Assembly (NCBI GenBank): GCA_002633025.1
Contig: NMRB01000158.1
Location: forward strand, 227,817 to 291,816
DNA length: 64,000 nt
From: Notospermus geniculatus
Taxonomy: Eukaryota; Nemertea; Pilidiophora; Heteronemertea; Lineidae
Direction: 5' to 3'
Shown here: positions 18,163 to 31,690 of the stretch, piece by piece
Position numbering within the stretch: the first letter of the stretch is position 1
Layout of the letters: every line of letters starts with the position of its first letter
Notes under the pieces: generated by a model
Databases searched by the model: none
What the model saw: only the letters and a program-made list of their open reading frames with translations
Told to the model about the DNA's origin: nothing
Position numbers and translations under genes: made by a program

Positions 18163-19040
18163 CTATCGGCAACCACAGCCCTCTACCACCATATCCTGGT
18201 AATTTTTCAACACAACTTTCTCATTTTCGTCCAGATAAAGCATAGAGATCGGGCTAAGTTCCGTGGGCACACAACATGCTTTAGGCACAACATGAGGGTA
18301 GGCAGAATTCACAAGATTTTGAACTATTGCATGGTTAGTCGAATTCAAGTGATCGGCCAGTGGAAAGGGGCAATCCCCATGGCAGTAATAGGCTTTGTAA
18401 CCCGGCGGGGCTACAATCCAGTCATTCCAACCAACATCACTAAAGTCTACATACAACTCGTGTCGTCTACACTGATCCTTGCTCTTTCGTCTCCGATTAC
18501 GCGATTTTCTGTGATTGTTTCTTCGAGTTCTTGATCTCGCTCTACCATCATCACTATAAGTTACCAAAACTGGTCTTTTTTTGTTCCACTCCTTTTCCTC
18601 TTTTTGTTTATTACGCTTATTTTTACGGTTTCTTCGAACTGACCGTCGTAAACGCACATGCTCCTGAGATTTTGGAACGTCGCCGTTTTTCGTCAAGAAA
18701 TGCACCTCCAAACCATTATTGTACTTCACAGACTTTCGCCAGTTATTCACTGTTTCACTTATATCGAAACTTTCCCACTTCATGTTCCGTAGATCGACAA
18801 GTTTCGTATCGATCAAACGTTTTAATGCCTCCGTCCGTTTTGTGGCGGGTTTTATGATTTCGTAAATATCAATCCGATGTTTCACCGACAAATCATCGTC
18901 CTTTGTATCCTTCGGAATCTCACGGAATATCCGTAACTCGGCGCCTGTAACCTGCTCCAACGAAGGTATGTCCGAGATGTTAAAAACCAGCCGTACTTTA
19001 TGCCATTCGTCTTCTGACCCTGCATCGATATCGTCTGAAT
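18163..19040 (-). CDS. bmp2/4: bmp2/4 coding exon 2 (prodomain, mature ligand)
   Basis: The acceptor is tatattccgcag. It begins at..TCA GAC GAT, reading [20 protein letters not shown], and runs open to TAG at 18163. It includes the lysine/arginine-rich linker and the mature cystine-knot domain (seven Cys, N-glycosylation site NST in DHLNSTNH). Confidence 0.96.
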
Positions 19041-19556
19041 CTGCGGAATATAAAGTAAAAGAGTATTAACTGAAGTGACGCCAAAAACATTTTAGGCACA
19101 ATTAGAGAGGAAGGTAGGCCGGCAGACCGGCGTCTTGAACAACATGAACAATGGAAGACAGCGTTAGTCAGGAATGAAGCTAAAAGCAAAGACTCGTTAA
19201 AAGTTATTAAAACTTCACCTACCAAGATGGAAGTAACTGCGTACTGTGTTTGCCGATCCGCTGTCTGTGTTTTTCTGGTTAATGTGCATGCTAAGATCGT
19301 CTTGCTCTTTCAACTTTTGGTTGTAGAGTTCCACCATATAGTCCGGGACCACGACGCCCTTTCGTAATGGCTTGGGCCGTGCCTTGAAACCGAAGATCTG
19401 CAACAAACTCCGTTCTATCAGGTTGATCTGATCCGAGCTGTACTCGGGTTTTGTGGCGTCTGTTGTCGTGCGGGGGGCTTCTGATACGATCTGGCTATGT
19501 CCGGTCACTATAGCACAGCAGAGGAACACGAAGAGAATGTCGATCACTTCAGACAT
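18163..19556 (-). CDS. bmp2/4: Bone morphogenetic protein 2/4 precursor
   Basis: A secreted TGF-beta superfamily ligand, a dimer acting on type I/II Ser/Thr kinase receptors and SMAD1/5/8 and patterning the dorso-ventral axis in deuterostomes. Two coding exons (19556-19223 and 19040-18163) join in phase 1 across a 182-bp intron, splitting Asp g|at, to give 403 codons, a usual length for BMP2/4. A hydrophobic signal peptide ([17 protein letters not shown]) follows the Met. The prodomain has the conserved [13 protein letters not shown] motif and the [12 protein letters not shown] segment. A basic RTRR is the likely convertase site. The mature domain has all seven cysteines, [19 protein letters not shown], and the C-terminus VVEGCGCR that is typical of BMP2/4. 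A splice acceptor (tcttttcag) 8 bases before the ATG implies a non-coding first exon upstream that I could not place. Confidence 0.97.
19223..19556 (-). CDS. bmp2/4: bmp2/4 coding exon 1 (signal peptide, start of prodomain)
   Basis: It starts at the ATG at 19556, placed by the adjacent acceptor and by the signal peptide that follows. It ends ...RSYFHL plus one base before the donor gtaggt. The reading frame would close two codons into the intron, so splicing is required. Confidence 0.94.
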
Positions 19557-19564
19557 GTTGTAGC

Positions 19565-22500
19565 CTGAAAAGATACGCGAAAAATGCTATAGAGTCTTTG
19601 TGCGTCGCCAATGAAACTTTTTACGACGAACGAAGGGGTCTGTATTCACATCCACTTCCATTGCCTTCGCCTTCTTGATTCATTGTAAGTTTCGTGCAAG
19701 TTATTCAGGCCTACGTCTTTTGAGTTTGCTTATTATTAATGCCCTTCTTAGCGGCCTATAATAGACCTGAGTACATAGAACTAGCAATACAAGACAGAAT
19801 ATGAATAAACAGGTAGGACGATTCAGAGACTGGTGGAAGACAGGTCGAAAGGGGCGGCGCTCAAGAACACGTCACGAACACATGACCTCATCTCTGCATC
19901 AGAAATCCCTAATTAATATGCACAAATGCCAAATGGCTCCTTTCCACTTCGCACCTCCGAAAGTTCGGCAGTTTGTAATGAAAAGCCATTAAAACTTGCG
20001 ACGTCTAACGTCCCCTGACCATACAAAATGATGTCGTCTGCAAGGGATGATTGATGGCTATTTGGCGTGAGCACAATATCGCGCACCAAATGTTACTTCA
20101 TTTTTGATTGGCCAATTTCTGTATCACGAATGCCAAAAATCCATCGGAATGGTATCGTAGCTCTTTCAGTTCGTATCATTGGCCTGTGTCGGGTATCTTA
20201 ATATATCTTTTATCTAGATAGTTATGTTGGGTTACTGTATCAGAAATAAGATACTGCGCTGGTAAATGGACCTAATTGCCAGCAAGGTGTCAATTCTGAA
20301 GAATGATATACGAATACTGGATGAGTTAATGGTGCGTTTATCTCCAGACTGACGGAAGCTTTGGTTGTAGTTGATGAGGGTGTAACTGTTGACAAGTTGG
20401 CAGCAGGAACTTTTTCCCTGTTCATGGTTTGGTTACTTTCTTAGTCGTATTTTATTACATAACGTAACAATGAACAAAGTGCGTCTTTCTATAATTCTTG
20501 AACCAAAGGTTTTGGTAACCAGAAATGACAGTCTGAACGTATAGGCCTGCCTACCTTTAAAAGAGATTTTTATACATTTATTTACAAATCAACATTCATA
20601 AACTTGAAATCCTTTCTACTTGAATGATGGGTCCAACGAATTTTTCTCTCGTTCCATGTGACTCTAATCGTCTTTTGATAAAAAAGCTCAAAGTTCCACA
20701 AAAAATGAAAGAAATAGAATGCAATCGATCCAATTGAAACCTGCTCAGCCACCCTGATATGACACCAAACCTTCCGAAATACAACTTGTGCCTTGAAGAC
20801 ATCTGACTAAACCGAACGCCAACATGTCGGAACTTGACCGGAAGTGACCTTTAGTGCAGCCAGTTGATTGGCTAATTGATTCACAGTCACGGATAAAATG
20901 ATCTCTGATCGGTATCATTGGACGAAGTCGTTTGCAAAATGATGAATTCACGATTAAGAAATGTTACGTAATTGCTCCTTCAAAATTCATTTTTTTGCAT
21001 GTAGTTTATATACGCGCTGCATACATGTACGAAACATTCAAAGCTTTATCTGCGCTCTTCAAAATCCTTGTACATTTGCCGATTGACTGCGAAGAAAATT
21101 ATTCGCAACGTACTTCAAGAAAACCATAGATTTGTTTGCTCTTTTGCATGAGTGTTGACACAGACTGCTCTCTTCGCCACACGAAATTAATTTCGACTGT
21201 AAAATTCCTCGAAGGTCCAATGTCTGTCAAAAATGCTCGGTAACTCTCATGGGAAAGTCAATAGCAATACACAAATCTTGTGACATTTACTGCACAAGTA
21301 CCATCCAGTCTTGATCCACAAGTGTCTTACTTATGGCAAGGGCATACAATCACAAGGAAAAGAAAGATATTCGACGAAAATGTCATCGACAATTCGGGAA
21401 AAGTTTCATCGGCAATCTTTGCCAGAAGTTGTACTTGAATATTGCTATTACCGTACCATTTGTTCGCTGAACTGATGAACTTTTTCCTGGTTCAGCAACA
21501 TATTGAAGAGGGACGCTGGGGCTGTGTCCACTCGTGTTCCTCCTGTTCGTTTCTGTGTATCAGGATGCCTTAAGTCATTGACTTTCAGGCCCCCTACTTG
21601 CCCTTCTTGGCCTTATTCTCATTAGTACACGACCCGCCAAACAGATATGAAGAAAAGAAGAAGCAATGACCAGTAAAAGGCCCTGCACTCATACATGTAG
21701 ATAGAATTAGCATTTTTTTTTGTTGCGCGTTTTGCAAACAGGAAAGAACATTACAATCAGTGAAAAGAAAACTGTGGAGTATTTGAGGGTTATCGAGTAC
21801 TGTTTCTCCAAACAGAAACAGTACGGCACACACAAGGCAGGCGGCAACTTTATGGTGATCGACACCGAATAACTTCAAAGTAACGCGGCAATTATATCCG
21901 TAATTATCAAAATTGTCCACGGGAATTACAAATTTAGAGCTAAACAGAGTTTGACACAACTAAAATATTTTAATCGGTCGCCAACAGAAGCGATTTGGCG
22001 TCTTGACTGTAACAGGATATTTCAATCGTGGGTGTGCTTGGCTTCTTGGATAGGAATGTTTGAGGAAGTGCATGCCACAATCCATGATCAAAGACCTACA
22101 AGGCAACCACTTGACATAGGAACCGCAGGACGCCCATCTACAGGGAATAGAGGACTTTTTGTTTGCTTAAGAGACCGCAGTTTATAAAGTAAAATACCTT
22201 GGTTTGTCGTCGGCGGGTTAGGAGTCGAAGACGACAAGTCAAGGCGCCCTTTTCATCTGAACAAAATGCACTTTAAATATTTCAAATGTGTTGATTATAC
22301 GACTTTGAAGACCGATTGTTCGCGCTAAAAACTGTGTTGGTATTCACTGAAATCAGCTGGAATGGTTTCAATCCGTAGATTAAAGGTCACGAATATTCTT
22401 TTTTTCTCCGTATGCCGACTGCAACGAAGACCATCCAGCGGGTCTTTCGTGGAATTTGCCTATGAAGTCGTCGATAGCTTACTTGGATCACATTTTGATG

Positions 22501-22696
22501 ATATTGACGTATTGACACATCCTGAGGTAATCAGGGGTTCTTAATGCTCGCTCAGTCCTTCCGTCACCGTATGCTATACTTCGTGCGCGGCTACTGGCGG
22601 GAGAGCGTTAAGAGCTCTTGATATTTTCAGGATTGGCGACTGACGTGGCGAAGAAAGTTCAAGAACAGAAAGCATATTACATTAGGATGGTAGTCC
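19565..22696. other. Upstream flank of BMP2/4, no gene supported
   Basis: The bmp2/4 5' untranslated exon and promoter should lie here or further right, but no TATA box plus donor combination is convincing. A T-run near 21713 and short random ORFs are the only visible content. Confidence 0.45.
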
Positions 22697-23205
22697 ATGG
22701 CAAGCCGATTGTCCATTCCGGCCTAAACCATGGTTTAGGGACCGTAAACCATGGTCCAGAGGAAAACGTCCACTTCGTTGCGTGAACTATAGTTTAGAGC
22801 CCTAAACCATGATTTATGGAGCCTAAACCATAGTTTACAGAAAACGATGTCCATTCAAAAGACAGAATGTCGCAAATTGCAGTTTTTAGTGAACTTAGAT
22901 TTACTGCATACAACAGCTTAGGAATCCTAAACCATAGTATAGTTTAGAATAAACCATGGTTTAGGATTTAGGAAATCCTAAACCATGGTTTAGGAAGCCT
23001 ATAAACTGTAGTTTACAAGGACTCTAGTTTACCATAAACCGTAGTTTACGCCGGAGTGGACAATCGGCGCCTTGGGAATGGACAATTTGCAGTAAATCGT
23101 AAATCGACCCGTTTACTCGAAACCATGGTTTACGATCCTAACTATGGTTTATGGTTTAGATCCCTAAACCATGGTTTAGGCCGGGATGGAAAATCGGCTT
23201 GCCAT
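22697..23205. mobile_element. Palindrome-rich MITE packed with AAACCATGGTTT
   Basis: The ends are inverted over about 40 bases: atggcaagccgattgtccat at the left against its near reverse complement atggaaaatcggcttgccat at the right, followed inside by ccggcctaaaccatggttta. The interior holds more than ten copies of the self-complementary unit taaaccatggttta in varying completeness. No ORF spans it. Confidence 0.88.
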
Positions 23206-26200
23206 AGTAGTCAAATGTTTTAGTTTCGTCATTGGGCAAGTAAAGAAGCTGGCTTACTTCTTGAGTACAACCACATTCAGCTACATTTGTAAAAGTGGTA
23301 AGACTGGGAACCTTCTGGCCACTCGGGTATACAAAAGTAACAGTTTGATCAGGTATTATAGGCAAAAAGTGGCATTGGCCGAGTTTCAGTTTAAAAGAAG
23401 GCACGATTCTTTTGGTTGACGTCATAAGGGTTTGAAGAATGTAAAGACATGTGTGAGATATCAACAGATGGGCAAAATCGGCTGCAGTTCTGGCATGCCG
23501 GTGCTTCCGTGGACCTGACGAATGTAACAACGTACAGTAAGTTGGTATCGTTGATTTGAAAGAGATCTTGAGAACATCTGGAGGTACCTGTCGGAGAATT
23601 AAGAAAAAACTCGGGTAGGCGCTCAACACCTGGGTACCATCGAGCCAATCTCTCCTTGGTGGTTTCGTGATATCGGTAAGGACCTGTTCCGGTGAACAAT
23701 ATCTTGTGGCGATATCTGTTATCCATTGAAAAGGTGTGCCAATTATGTGATCCTTAATGATATCGTCAGAGGTTTCATCCGTAAGTATTTACAGATATTG
23801 TAAACGATGGTAAAGACTTCTAGCTTATAGTCTTATAGTATGGAAATGTTACCTAGAATGGATATAGATTGATTGGTTTACATTGGCTACGAGGTCTGTA
23901 ATCCAGGAACGAAATGAAAGGGCTTTCGTAATCAACGAAATGTTATGCTCTCGTGTATGTTGCTTTGGTAAGCAGAGATTTTCATATAAGCGGTAGGCCC
24001 CTAGATGTATTACCATTTAAGTCGAGTTTTAGGCGATCTTCTCAGAAAATGATTAAGAGATCATTTAAAGGAATTCAGTTCTCGAACAAGGGATTCATAC
24101 TTAATTAGAGATGTATTATACATGTAGATAATGAAGTCCGATGGATTCTTCGTGAAAAAGGCACTGTCCCAGAAGTGCTGACTAAACGTCAGAAGAGCGA
24201 GAATGCCACTGTGACTATTTTCACTTACTACTGTCATCAGGTCATATCTATACTCTAACTATCAATAGGGTCAAAAATCCAAAAAGTATAAGTGTGAAGC
24301 AGGATAGAAGAAAGTTAGTCTCGGCGCAACGATGTTCGCATTCTCTCACGAACATCAGAAACTATTCCCAAGCGCGCCAATCAGCCTCCGATTGCCCTCG
24401 ATATGTTTTGAAAGGACATTCCTACTGGTCAACTTTAAGCACTCTTGCTATCAAAGCAAGCACACCCTTGGCTCGGAGGAATGATATACTAACATCCCCG
24501 GTTTCAATTCACAAACCAGCGCCGAGGTAGCTAGAGAAGAATTCGCGAGTAGATTCTGCGGGATTGCTTCTTTAGCGCTTAACTGTCCTTCGTCAGTTGA
24601 ATCCAGCGACAAGTGGATTGAAATTCTCTGCCAATCTTTTTTCAACTGAATGTGAGTGAACATCAGTCGCAGTTGGACGAATCACTTGGTTTAATTACAT
24701 GAGGGCTCGCATGTCATTCCCCTGGGGATTGCAAGACGAAAAGGACATCCTCACGCCGTTTTGACTTCTCATTTTCCAGCACTTACGAAAAGGACCTCAT
24801 CTGATAGGACAAATAGGAACCCCTTCTCTCAAACGTCTCAAACACATGATACGACATTCACTTGAAACCAATCTTTAGTTGTCGCTTAGTTGTTCAACAA
24901 TTCGATGAGATTTTTTTGAGTTGAAGAATATAATAGACGATAAAATGCTGATAATACCGTTTGGCGGAGCTTCAGGGTCATCACAGGGGAGGGCGGGTTC
25001 TCAGTGTCCGTAGATGAAATGGCTGTGGGACTCTCACGATTACATTGGTCAATAGATAAAGCTGTTTCATTGTTGAAAATTATAGACCACTTACCGGATA
25101 TGTGGTGGGACTATATCCATAAAACATTGTATCCTTTTCATATCCGCTGTTATTTTATCCGCAGGTGAGCTTGACCGAGTCTAACCCACGTTACAAGATA
25201 TACTACCTCGAACTACCCACGTTCGGGTATAAGAAACTCAAAACAAGCGGCCATAATTGTTCTCTGGTGAAACTCGACGCTGATTGGTCGACACGAGGGT
25301 GCAGAAATATATCAGATACCCATTGGATATATCATGGGGTTGCTTCATTCACTGGCTAATAACTCACGTTAAGTGACTCCTTTGGTTCTGATCTCAAACA
25401 AACTTATAGAAAATCCGACGAGAAAAGATAAGCAGCCATGTTGATTACCAACAGGTTATACCACGTGATGTACTTTGAGTGACAACATCTCGGTAATGTT
25501 GCATATTGCGTTTGTTTCCCATGATGCACTCGAACGGAATCAGAATGTTCCTTTTTAAAGCAGGACAATGATTGGTGAAGACCGCCAATGCATGGTGAGC
25601 ACGCGAGTTTTGTCAAATGTTTTATGGGCGATGTAATTAAATTAAATTTGCCGTGCCCTTTGGGAACTATTTGGACTCTTGGGATTTACAATAATTGCGT
25701 GGGAAGGGAACATGTCTGATTTCGTTTGAGTATGATCCCCTTGCCGTGGTCTTTGGTTAAAGCAATGATAACGATCTCAAATTGCAACAGTCAATCCCAA
25801 ATAGGTGAGTCAATAGTTTGACAAAAGAATTAACGACGTAAAAACACCGCTCAATAAAGTCATTATTAAGAGCAACCTTTTTAGGGACCGAGAACTCCGG
25901 AAAGGCAATGCAAATCCGGCGATTTTATGGTCAGAGATTGAATGATAATAATATACCGAAGTCGTTACCCAACCTAATGGTGCGCCAACACAAGGAAGGT
26001 AAGGTTCCTTGGGTGACAGGCGTAGTGTTTTTGATTTTTGTTTCTCGTTTATATTTTCTTCTCTTTGCAATCTTTCAATTCTGTTTACTCTTTTTTGTTT
26101 TTGTTTACTTTTTTGTATTCATTGTTATTGTTTTGTTTTCTTTTTTTCTTAGAACTGATAGGCCTACACTTAACATTTTTACGATTGTGTGGAGTTGGGA

Positions 26201-29200
26201 CACAGGCGAGTGATAATTTTGTTGAAAAGTTACTGGTAAATAATGTCGTGGATATTGACAAATAACGCAAAGATGTAATAGTAATACCAGAAAAAGAAGT
26301 CTGGCAGCACTTTTCTTCTTTGTTACAATACCCGAAGTTTTTTTCTATAGCCAAAAATGAGCCCGTACACGGCCTATTGACGATTCTTGCAACCAGCGGC
26401 AGCGTCCCTGTAGCTATCAAAAGAAGCGTGGATGGTGCTGCTTGCATGTGAATTGTGACACGCTTTTCGAAGTCACCGAGCCAGATGATGGCGATAGATG
26501 GCAGCATCGGATGGTCCAACTATCTGACAAAAGGACAGCTTCAGATTTGCCATCCTCGCACCCAGGGTCTTCACAACCGGCTCCCCTTTTCGCGCTTGGT
26601 TCATTGAGGAAGGGTACGACCGTACTCAGGATGCAGATTTGCAGGACTAAACAATTTTTACAGAAGGAAATATTCAGATATGAAGTTCCATGAATACCCA
26701 TTGTTTCATACTCTTGGTTCTACTACAGTTCGTTGGGTATGCTTTCTTTCCTTCGACCCGTCTATCTCAGTCCGTGACGTAGCACGAGTAACTGACATAT
26801 TTGTCTAGCGGAATGCAACGGTATTGTCAAGATTTTTTACCAAAATCTTTCTGAACCAAGTTTAAAGGTACACACGCAATTACACCATCCGTCAACAGCC
26901 TTTGAGAAATTGTTTACGGGCCCGTAAAGCTGTGAACAGGTGAAGAAATGAAGACATAGATCAGCTTCCGTTGACTTAGACGTGGAGCTAAAAGCGTGTT
27001 TCCAATTAGGCTTGATTAGCTAGCAGGAAGATAGTCCATTTTCTTATTCACGCCACTGGTAACATGGTGCGCTTGTTAGCAGAAAAGGAATGCAGGTTAG
27101 AGTGCACTCCCCACCTCTGGGGTATGGCAATTTAGTTTCATGACCATCCAATGGTGGCACAACCATACGAGGGTCTGGGAGCCTCTGGTTTAAGGGTGAC
27201 GTTACAATGTAGCTGTTGGAACTCTAAGCGTGACGTAATTTTGCCATGTTTTTGACAATGAAACAAACTGAGTGAGTTTCTGCTACAAAGTGTTGCGAGG
27301 AGTACATGCCAATAGCTTTCAAGTGAAATTACCTTATATCGCTGCATGGACTTATAGACAACGGGGTTCCTCACATTAAGCCACATGTTTGCGAATGAAA
27401 CACTGGCCTGTTCCTGAAGCCGATGAACTTGACCGTGCGCATGCGTAAAGCAGTTGCGAAACGGAAGTTGTTTTTCGTGATCGCTCGGGGCACTGTCTGT
27501 CGAGGAAGCGGAATAGTTTTCTCCACTTTCTCGAACCTGGTTATGATATCAACCCCGGCGATTGATGAAGAGCTCGTGGAGATAGGGAGCAGAGGAAAGT
27601 TGGTATATCAAGTGGCTGCAGCTGCTTAGAACCTCCAGGATTGCAGCGGGAAGTTTACTTTTTAGTTTTCGTTGCAGGTCTGTTCGACATTCATTCAAAT
27701 TGAATAATCTTAACAAACTCCAGAGAGTTAGTTATAGGCTATACTACCATTCCGTAAAGGTAGTTGGTGCCATCGACATCGTCGATTTCGAATATCAAAT
27801 TTTATGAAATTCAACTAAAAAGTTTTTTTCAAAGTGCTCCGGTTATATTCTTCCAAGACGAAATAACAAGCGCCTTTCATATCTGGATCAAAAGTGGAAC
27901 TTGTTCTGAAATTCGATTCAGAACTAGATCTGCTGAAAACAGAGGAAGTGTTGTCATAACAGATACTTTACTCAGTCTCTGTTGAATTGCCAACTCAACG
28001 ATTACCTTATCGACGGAGAGAGCCGCCACAAGTGGTTGAGAAACTATCTCGCCAGAGAACTGGCCGACAAAATTATTTTCTATGCAGCACGTACAATGTA
28101 CGCGCAAGCAGTGCTAAGCACAAAAGGACGTCAGAGCTTTCAACAAATTCCTTCCATTCATCATCATCACACCCATCTTCCAATGCGTTCCTGAATTTAG
28201 CGCGACCATAGACTGCGAGTGTCATTTTTAGCACATGCCAGGCTGGAATTGTCTTTCATTGGCAGACGTGGTCAAGCTATACCCCCGGCAGAGATCCCAT
28301 TGACTTCTGTAATTCAGGAAGATCATCTCACCTTCAAAAGGCTAAACCTCACTGACTGTACCCCAAGGCTTACGTGATTGACTTTATTATTGCTCGTTAT
28401 TGAGGGTTCTGGTTTGGCATTCCTTCAAACGGTGTCTGAAAGAAGCCATAGCTCTTGGCGTACTTGAGCGCTTCCTGTGGTTCCACTCACGGAGTCTATC
28501 ATGTCTTTGTGTAACTTCATGAAATGGCCACAACGATTGGGTAACCGCGCGATTGTAATTAAGAGCATTTCAAAGGTTTGTGCCTTAAATGACACATCTT
28601 TACGGCTAACTTTAACCTCTAATTGTTGGTTTGATTTAGACCGGAAAAGCGTGTAGAAATCATCTGAGTCGAATTGGATTCTCAAGTGGCTGTTGTTGTG
28701 TTTGACATCGAGTTGAATGCTCGTCTGAGAATGTAAATTCATGGAGCTTTCAACCCAGGCTTTTAAGACACCTCCTTGAGAGCTGATTTATCACTGAAGA
28801 GGCTAATGACACCACTGTGCTTTTATCGAGCTAATAACACGTGTGCTTTTTTATTCACTGATGGTGAATTGCAAGCTGTAAAAGCGTTGATGCAGGGGTA
28901 TTGCGTCGTGTTGTATACTTTGATTACCCTCTCTTTTGCAGATGATCTGAACACTTGACACTGTACAGTTTGCCCATAGATGGTCTCTGCCGTGCCTACA
29001 TGTACGTTCCCACATCGTCCTCAGTTAAGTTTCTTCGTGTAAGGGAGTCACAAATAGCCACTGAATAGCTGTCATTTTGGTGCAACTGGTTGGTGATGAC
29101 CTTCATTCATTTAGGAATACACCCGGTGTAACGTTTGTCAGTCTTTCTATCGCCAAGTGTTACCCGCATTATTTGGGAAACAGATTGACTCGCCTGTCTG

Positions 29201-30820
29201 TGTATTCAAGTCGCGTCTTCCATAAGTCTCCTGTGGCGGAACATTGGCAGATGGCAACAACTGCAAATGTTACACCAGATTAGCGATAGGCCTACTAGCG
29301 GTGTGACGAGAGCAATTTCGTTGCTGTAGCGACAAAAAGGTGTGATAGGCTGTAAGCCTAGTACGGTGTGGAAAGGAAGTATTTGACATACCAATCATTG
29401 CGCCCTTACCCAAATTTCTACAAACAAATAACTCAAAGAAAAGGGAGCGTTGCTGGTTATTTGACGTATACTGGCTGGCAGAAATTCACTAACATATTAA
29501 CAAACCGCTGTGGTCCACATTGCCCTGGCATAAGCCTAAATGTCTATTGTAACATCCATTTACTTCATAGCAAGTGTTGGCAAAGTCGTTAGCAAGAGGG
29601 TAAAATTAAACATTCCCGCCCTCTCGAAGCTTGAGAAGGGAATTTTGACACTTCTAAACAGTTTGCCGACACTTAGTATTGGAAAATATTGACCCAACGA
29701 ATACTTGTATATATCATACCAGCTATGACTTGGGTTTATGGACATTGTCTCTATGACGTCATTGTGTCCATGATATTTGATTGACAAGGCCGCTCCAGGT
29801 TAAACTGTGGCGAAATTCTATAAGAATGGTGAAGGATTGACGAACACAACCATAAAAAACCAAGTTCGGAGGGTCCAGATAAATAAGCCTGGTTCAAAAC
29901 TCTCACTTTGCCGAATGGTAGTGAATACACGTAAATACAGCCAAGTAAGAATAGCTAAATAGAACTCTCAACCAAATAAACTTTTTGACAATAATATGCC
30001 TTTTTCCCAGTGGTGGCGGAACAGCGATTTCATCAGCGACATCTTACGGATGGTGTGGTAATTGCAATCTTCGTGAATTGGCACAGTTTCACTTTTGGCA
30101 CGGTATGGACACCAAGACTGATGGAGGGCCTCAAACATATCGGTGCACCTTTTGGAGGACTGATAATAACCTAAGCTAAAATTTGCTGAACCCTTTACCC
30201 AGCTCTCAAATGACTACGTTTCATTCGCTATATATGTAGGGGTGTATACGATGTCGAATGATAAGCCATCTTATAAGAACAGGCTATCCAGCCATTCAGA
30301 CTGACATTCTGCCAACATTTGAAGCAGTGCAGACCTAACTAGTTCGAGTGCATCCTTTTCGCAGAGTTCGGTCTGTCGGAGGTAAGTTCGTCGAAGAACA
30401 GAAAGTAGGCCAAGGTCAACGAGGAATCTGGCTCTCAAAAGCTACAAATCCAGATCAATGGTGGAAATCAAGACTTTTCAAAGTGCCACGCAAGGGGAGA
30501 AAATCAATGGGTTAAGATGATCAAGTTACGAAAATCGGATATAGAGTTACTATCTTCATTACATTCTTGATGGGTCTTACGGATCAAGAATGGTAGAGAA
30601 CATGTGATATTAACCCTATTTTGATACAAACTGTTCAAAATTTTGACCAGGAAGAATTCCGCTCTCAGGCTGACAGACAACTCATTCCGGCACTCGTGAA
30701 TTTCGGGCGATTGTCAAAGGTTGAGCTGCATGATATCAGAGCTCAATATTTCAGCCAAGACCCAAGGAGAATTGTTCTGTTCCTAAATGACACGAAATAG
30801 AAACGGGTTTCTAAGATGAA
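23206..30820. other. Intergenic, no gene supported
   Basis: Only ORFs within chance length (up to 157 codons, running into the MITE above) are present. A thymine-rich tract lies at 26035-26155. No repeat pair was recognised by eye, and no exon has both homology and splice sites. Confidence 0.4.
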
Positions 30821-30821
30821 A

Positions 30822-30921
30822 GACATCGCTTCCTACCAGATTCGAACCCACGGACCTTCGCATTAGACATCAATCGCCAGCACTAAGGGGCAGCAGCCTT
30901 AACCACGAGGCCAAATCCCCA
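30822..30921 (-). repeat. tRNA-like SINE head
   Basis: The minus strand reads a tRNA-like promoter: ggcctcgtggttaagg (A box) and, about 55 bases on, gggttcgaatctgg (B box). The ends do not pair as an acceptor stem, so it is a tRNA-derived SINE head rather than a working tRNA gene. Confidence 0.65.
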
Positions 30922-31580
30922 TCTTGAAAAGAGATGGTCCCCAAATGACACAAGACTTTATCGCAGGAAAAGCTTGAATGTGAAACGGCTGTAAAATTGG
31001 GTGGAGTCACGCGCCAGTTGGCGGTTGGATTTCATGACTGATGTTCTACGTCATGATGTACGGGCAGCCTTGGGTGTTCCATCTTTCTTCGTAAACATGA
31101 GTAACTCTATCTCGGAGCCAGTGTTTCATTCAACAATCAGACGCAACCCATTAGCAAAATAACCTCAACAACCACAAGGAGTACCTCAGTTTCTTCACTC
31201 ACCATCCGGGTACTGATGAAATTTACGGACAGGTTTTTGAAATACAATGTACTCATTCATTTCTGCACCCATACATGTATGTTAGGCCAAGGATTCGGTG
31301 AAATTTGTATACGCAAACCCGAAGACTACCTAGTAAGAGAAATGACGCACGAATCATCGACATCGACGTTTTTCACGTGTTGAGAACAGACATGAACCGA
31401 ACAGACTGACGTTATAGTCACGGAAACACCGATTTCTCGCGATCTGATTGGTCCAATTCTAGGAAGTGTAAAAATTGCAGAAACAAATCTCAGCAGTAAA
31501 ATCGTTCTACATTGCTTACCGTACCATTACACAATGATGGCCGCACTAAGTTTGTATATGAAGATGATTTCTCCATACCT

Positions 31581-31690
31581 GGCCCCTGTTTCATAAAGTG
31601 ACTTTGGACTAATGGTACCATTAATTTCAATGCATTTTCCATTTGGTTAAAGCTACCATTAGCTTAAAGTCACTTTATGAAACAGGCCCC
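31581..31690. mobile_element. 110-bp MITE, GGCCCCTGTTTCATAAAG ends
   Basis: Perfect inverted ends of 25 bp (ggcccctgtttcataaagtg and its complement cactttatgaaacaggcccc), with a second inner inverted pair ctaatggta/taccattag. Non-coding. Confidence 0.9.

Noticed and set aside
27423-28211. Series of plus-strand ORFs at 27423-28211
   Set aside because: Several short frames look coding-like but overlap in different frames, lack consistent splice sites and are all under 75 codons.
28425-28800. Minus-strand ORF extending to about 115 codons (MNLHSQTSIQLDVK...)
   Set aside because: Coding-like composition but chance length, no recognised domain and no supporting exon on either side.
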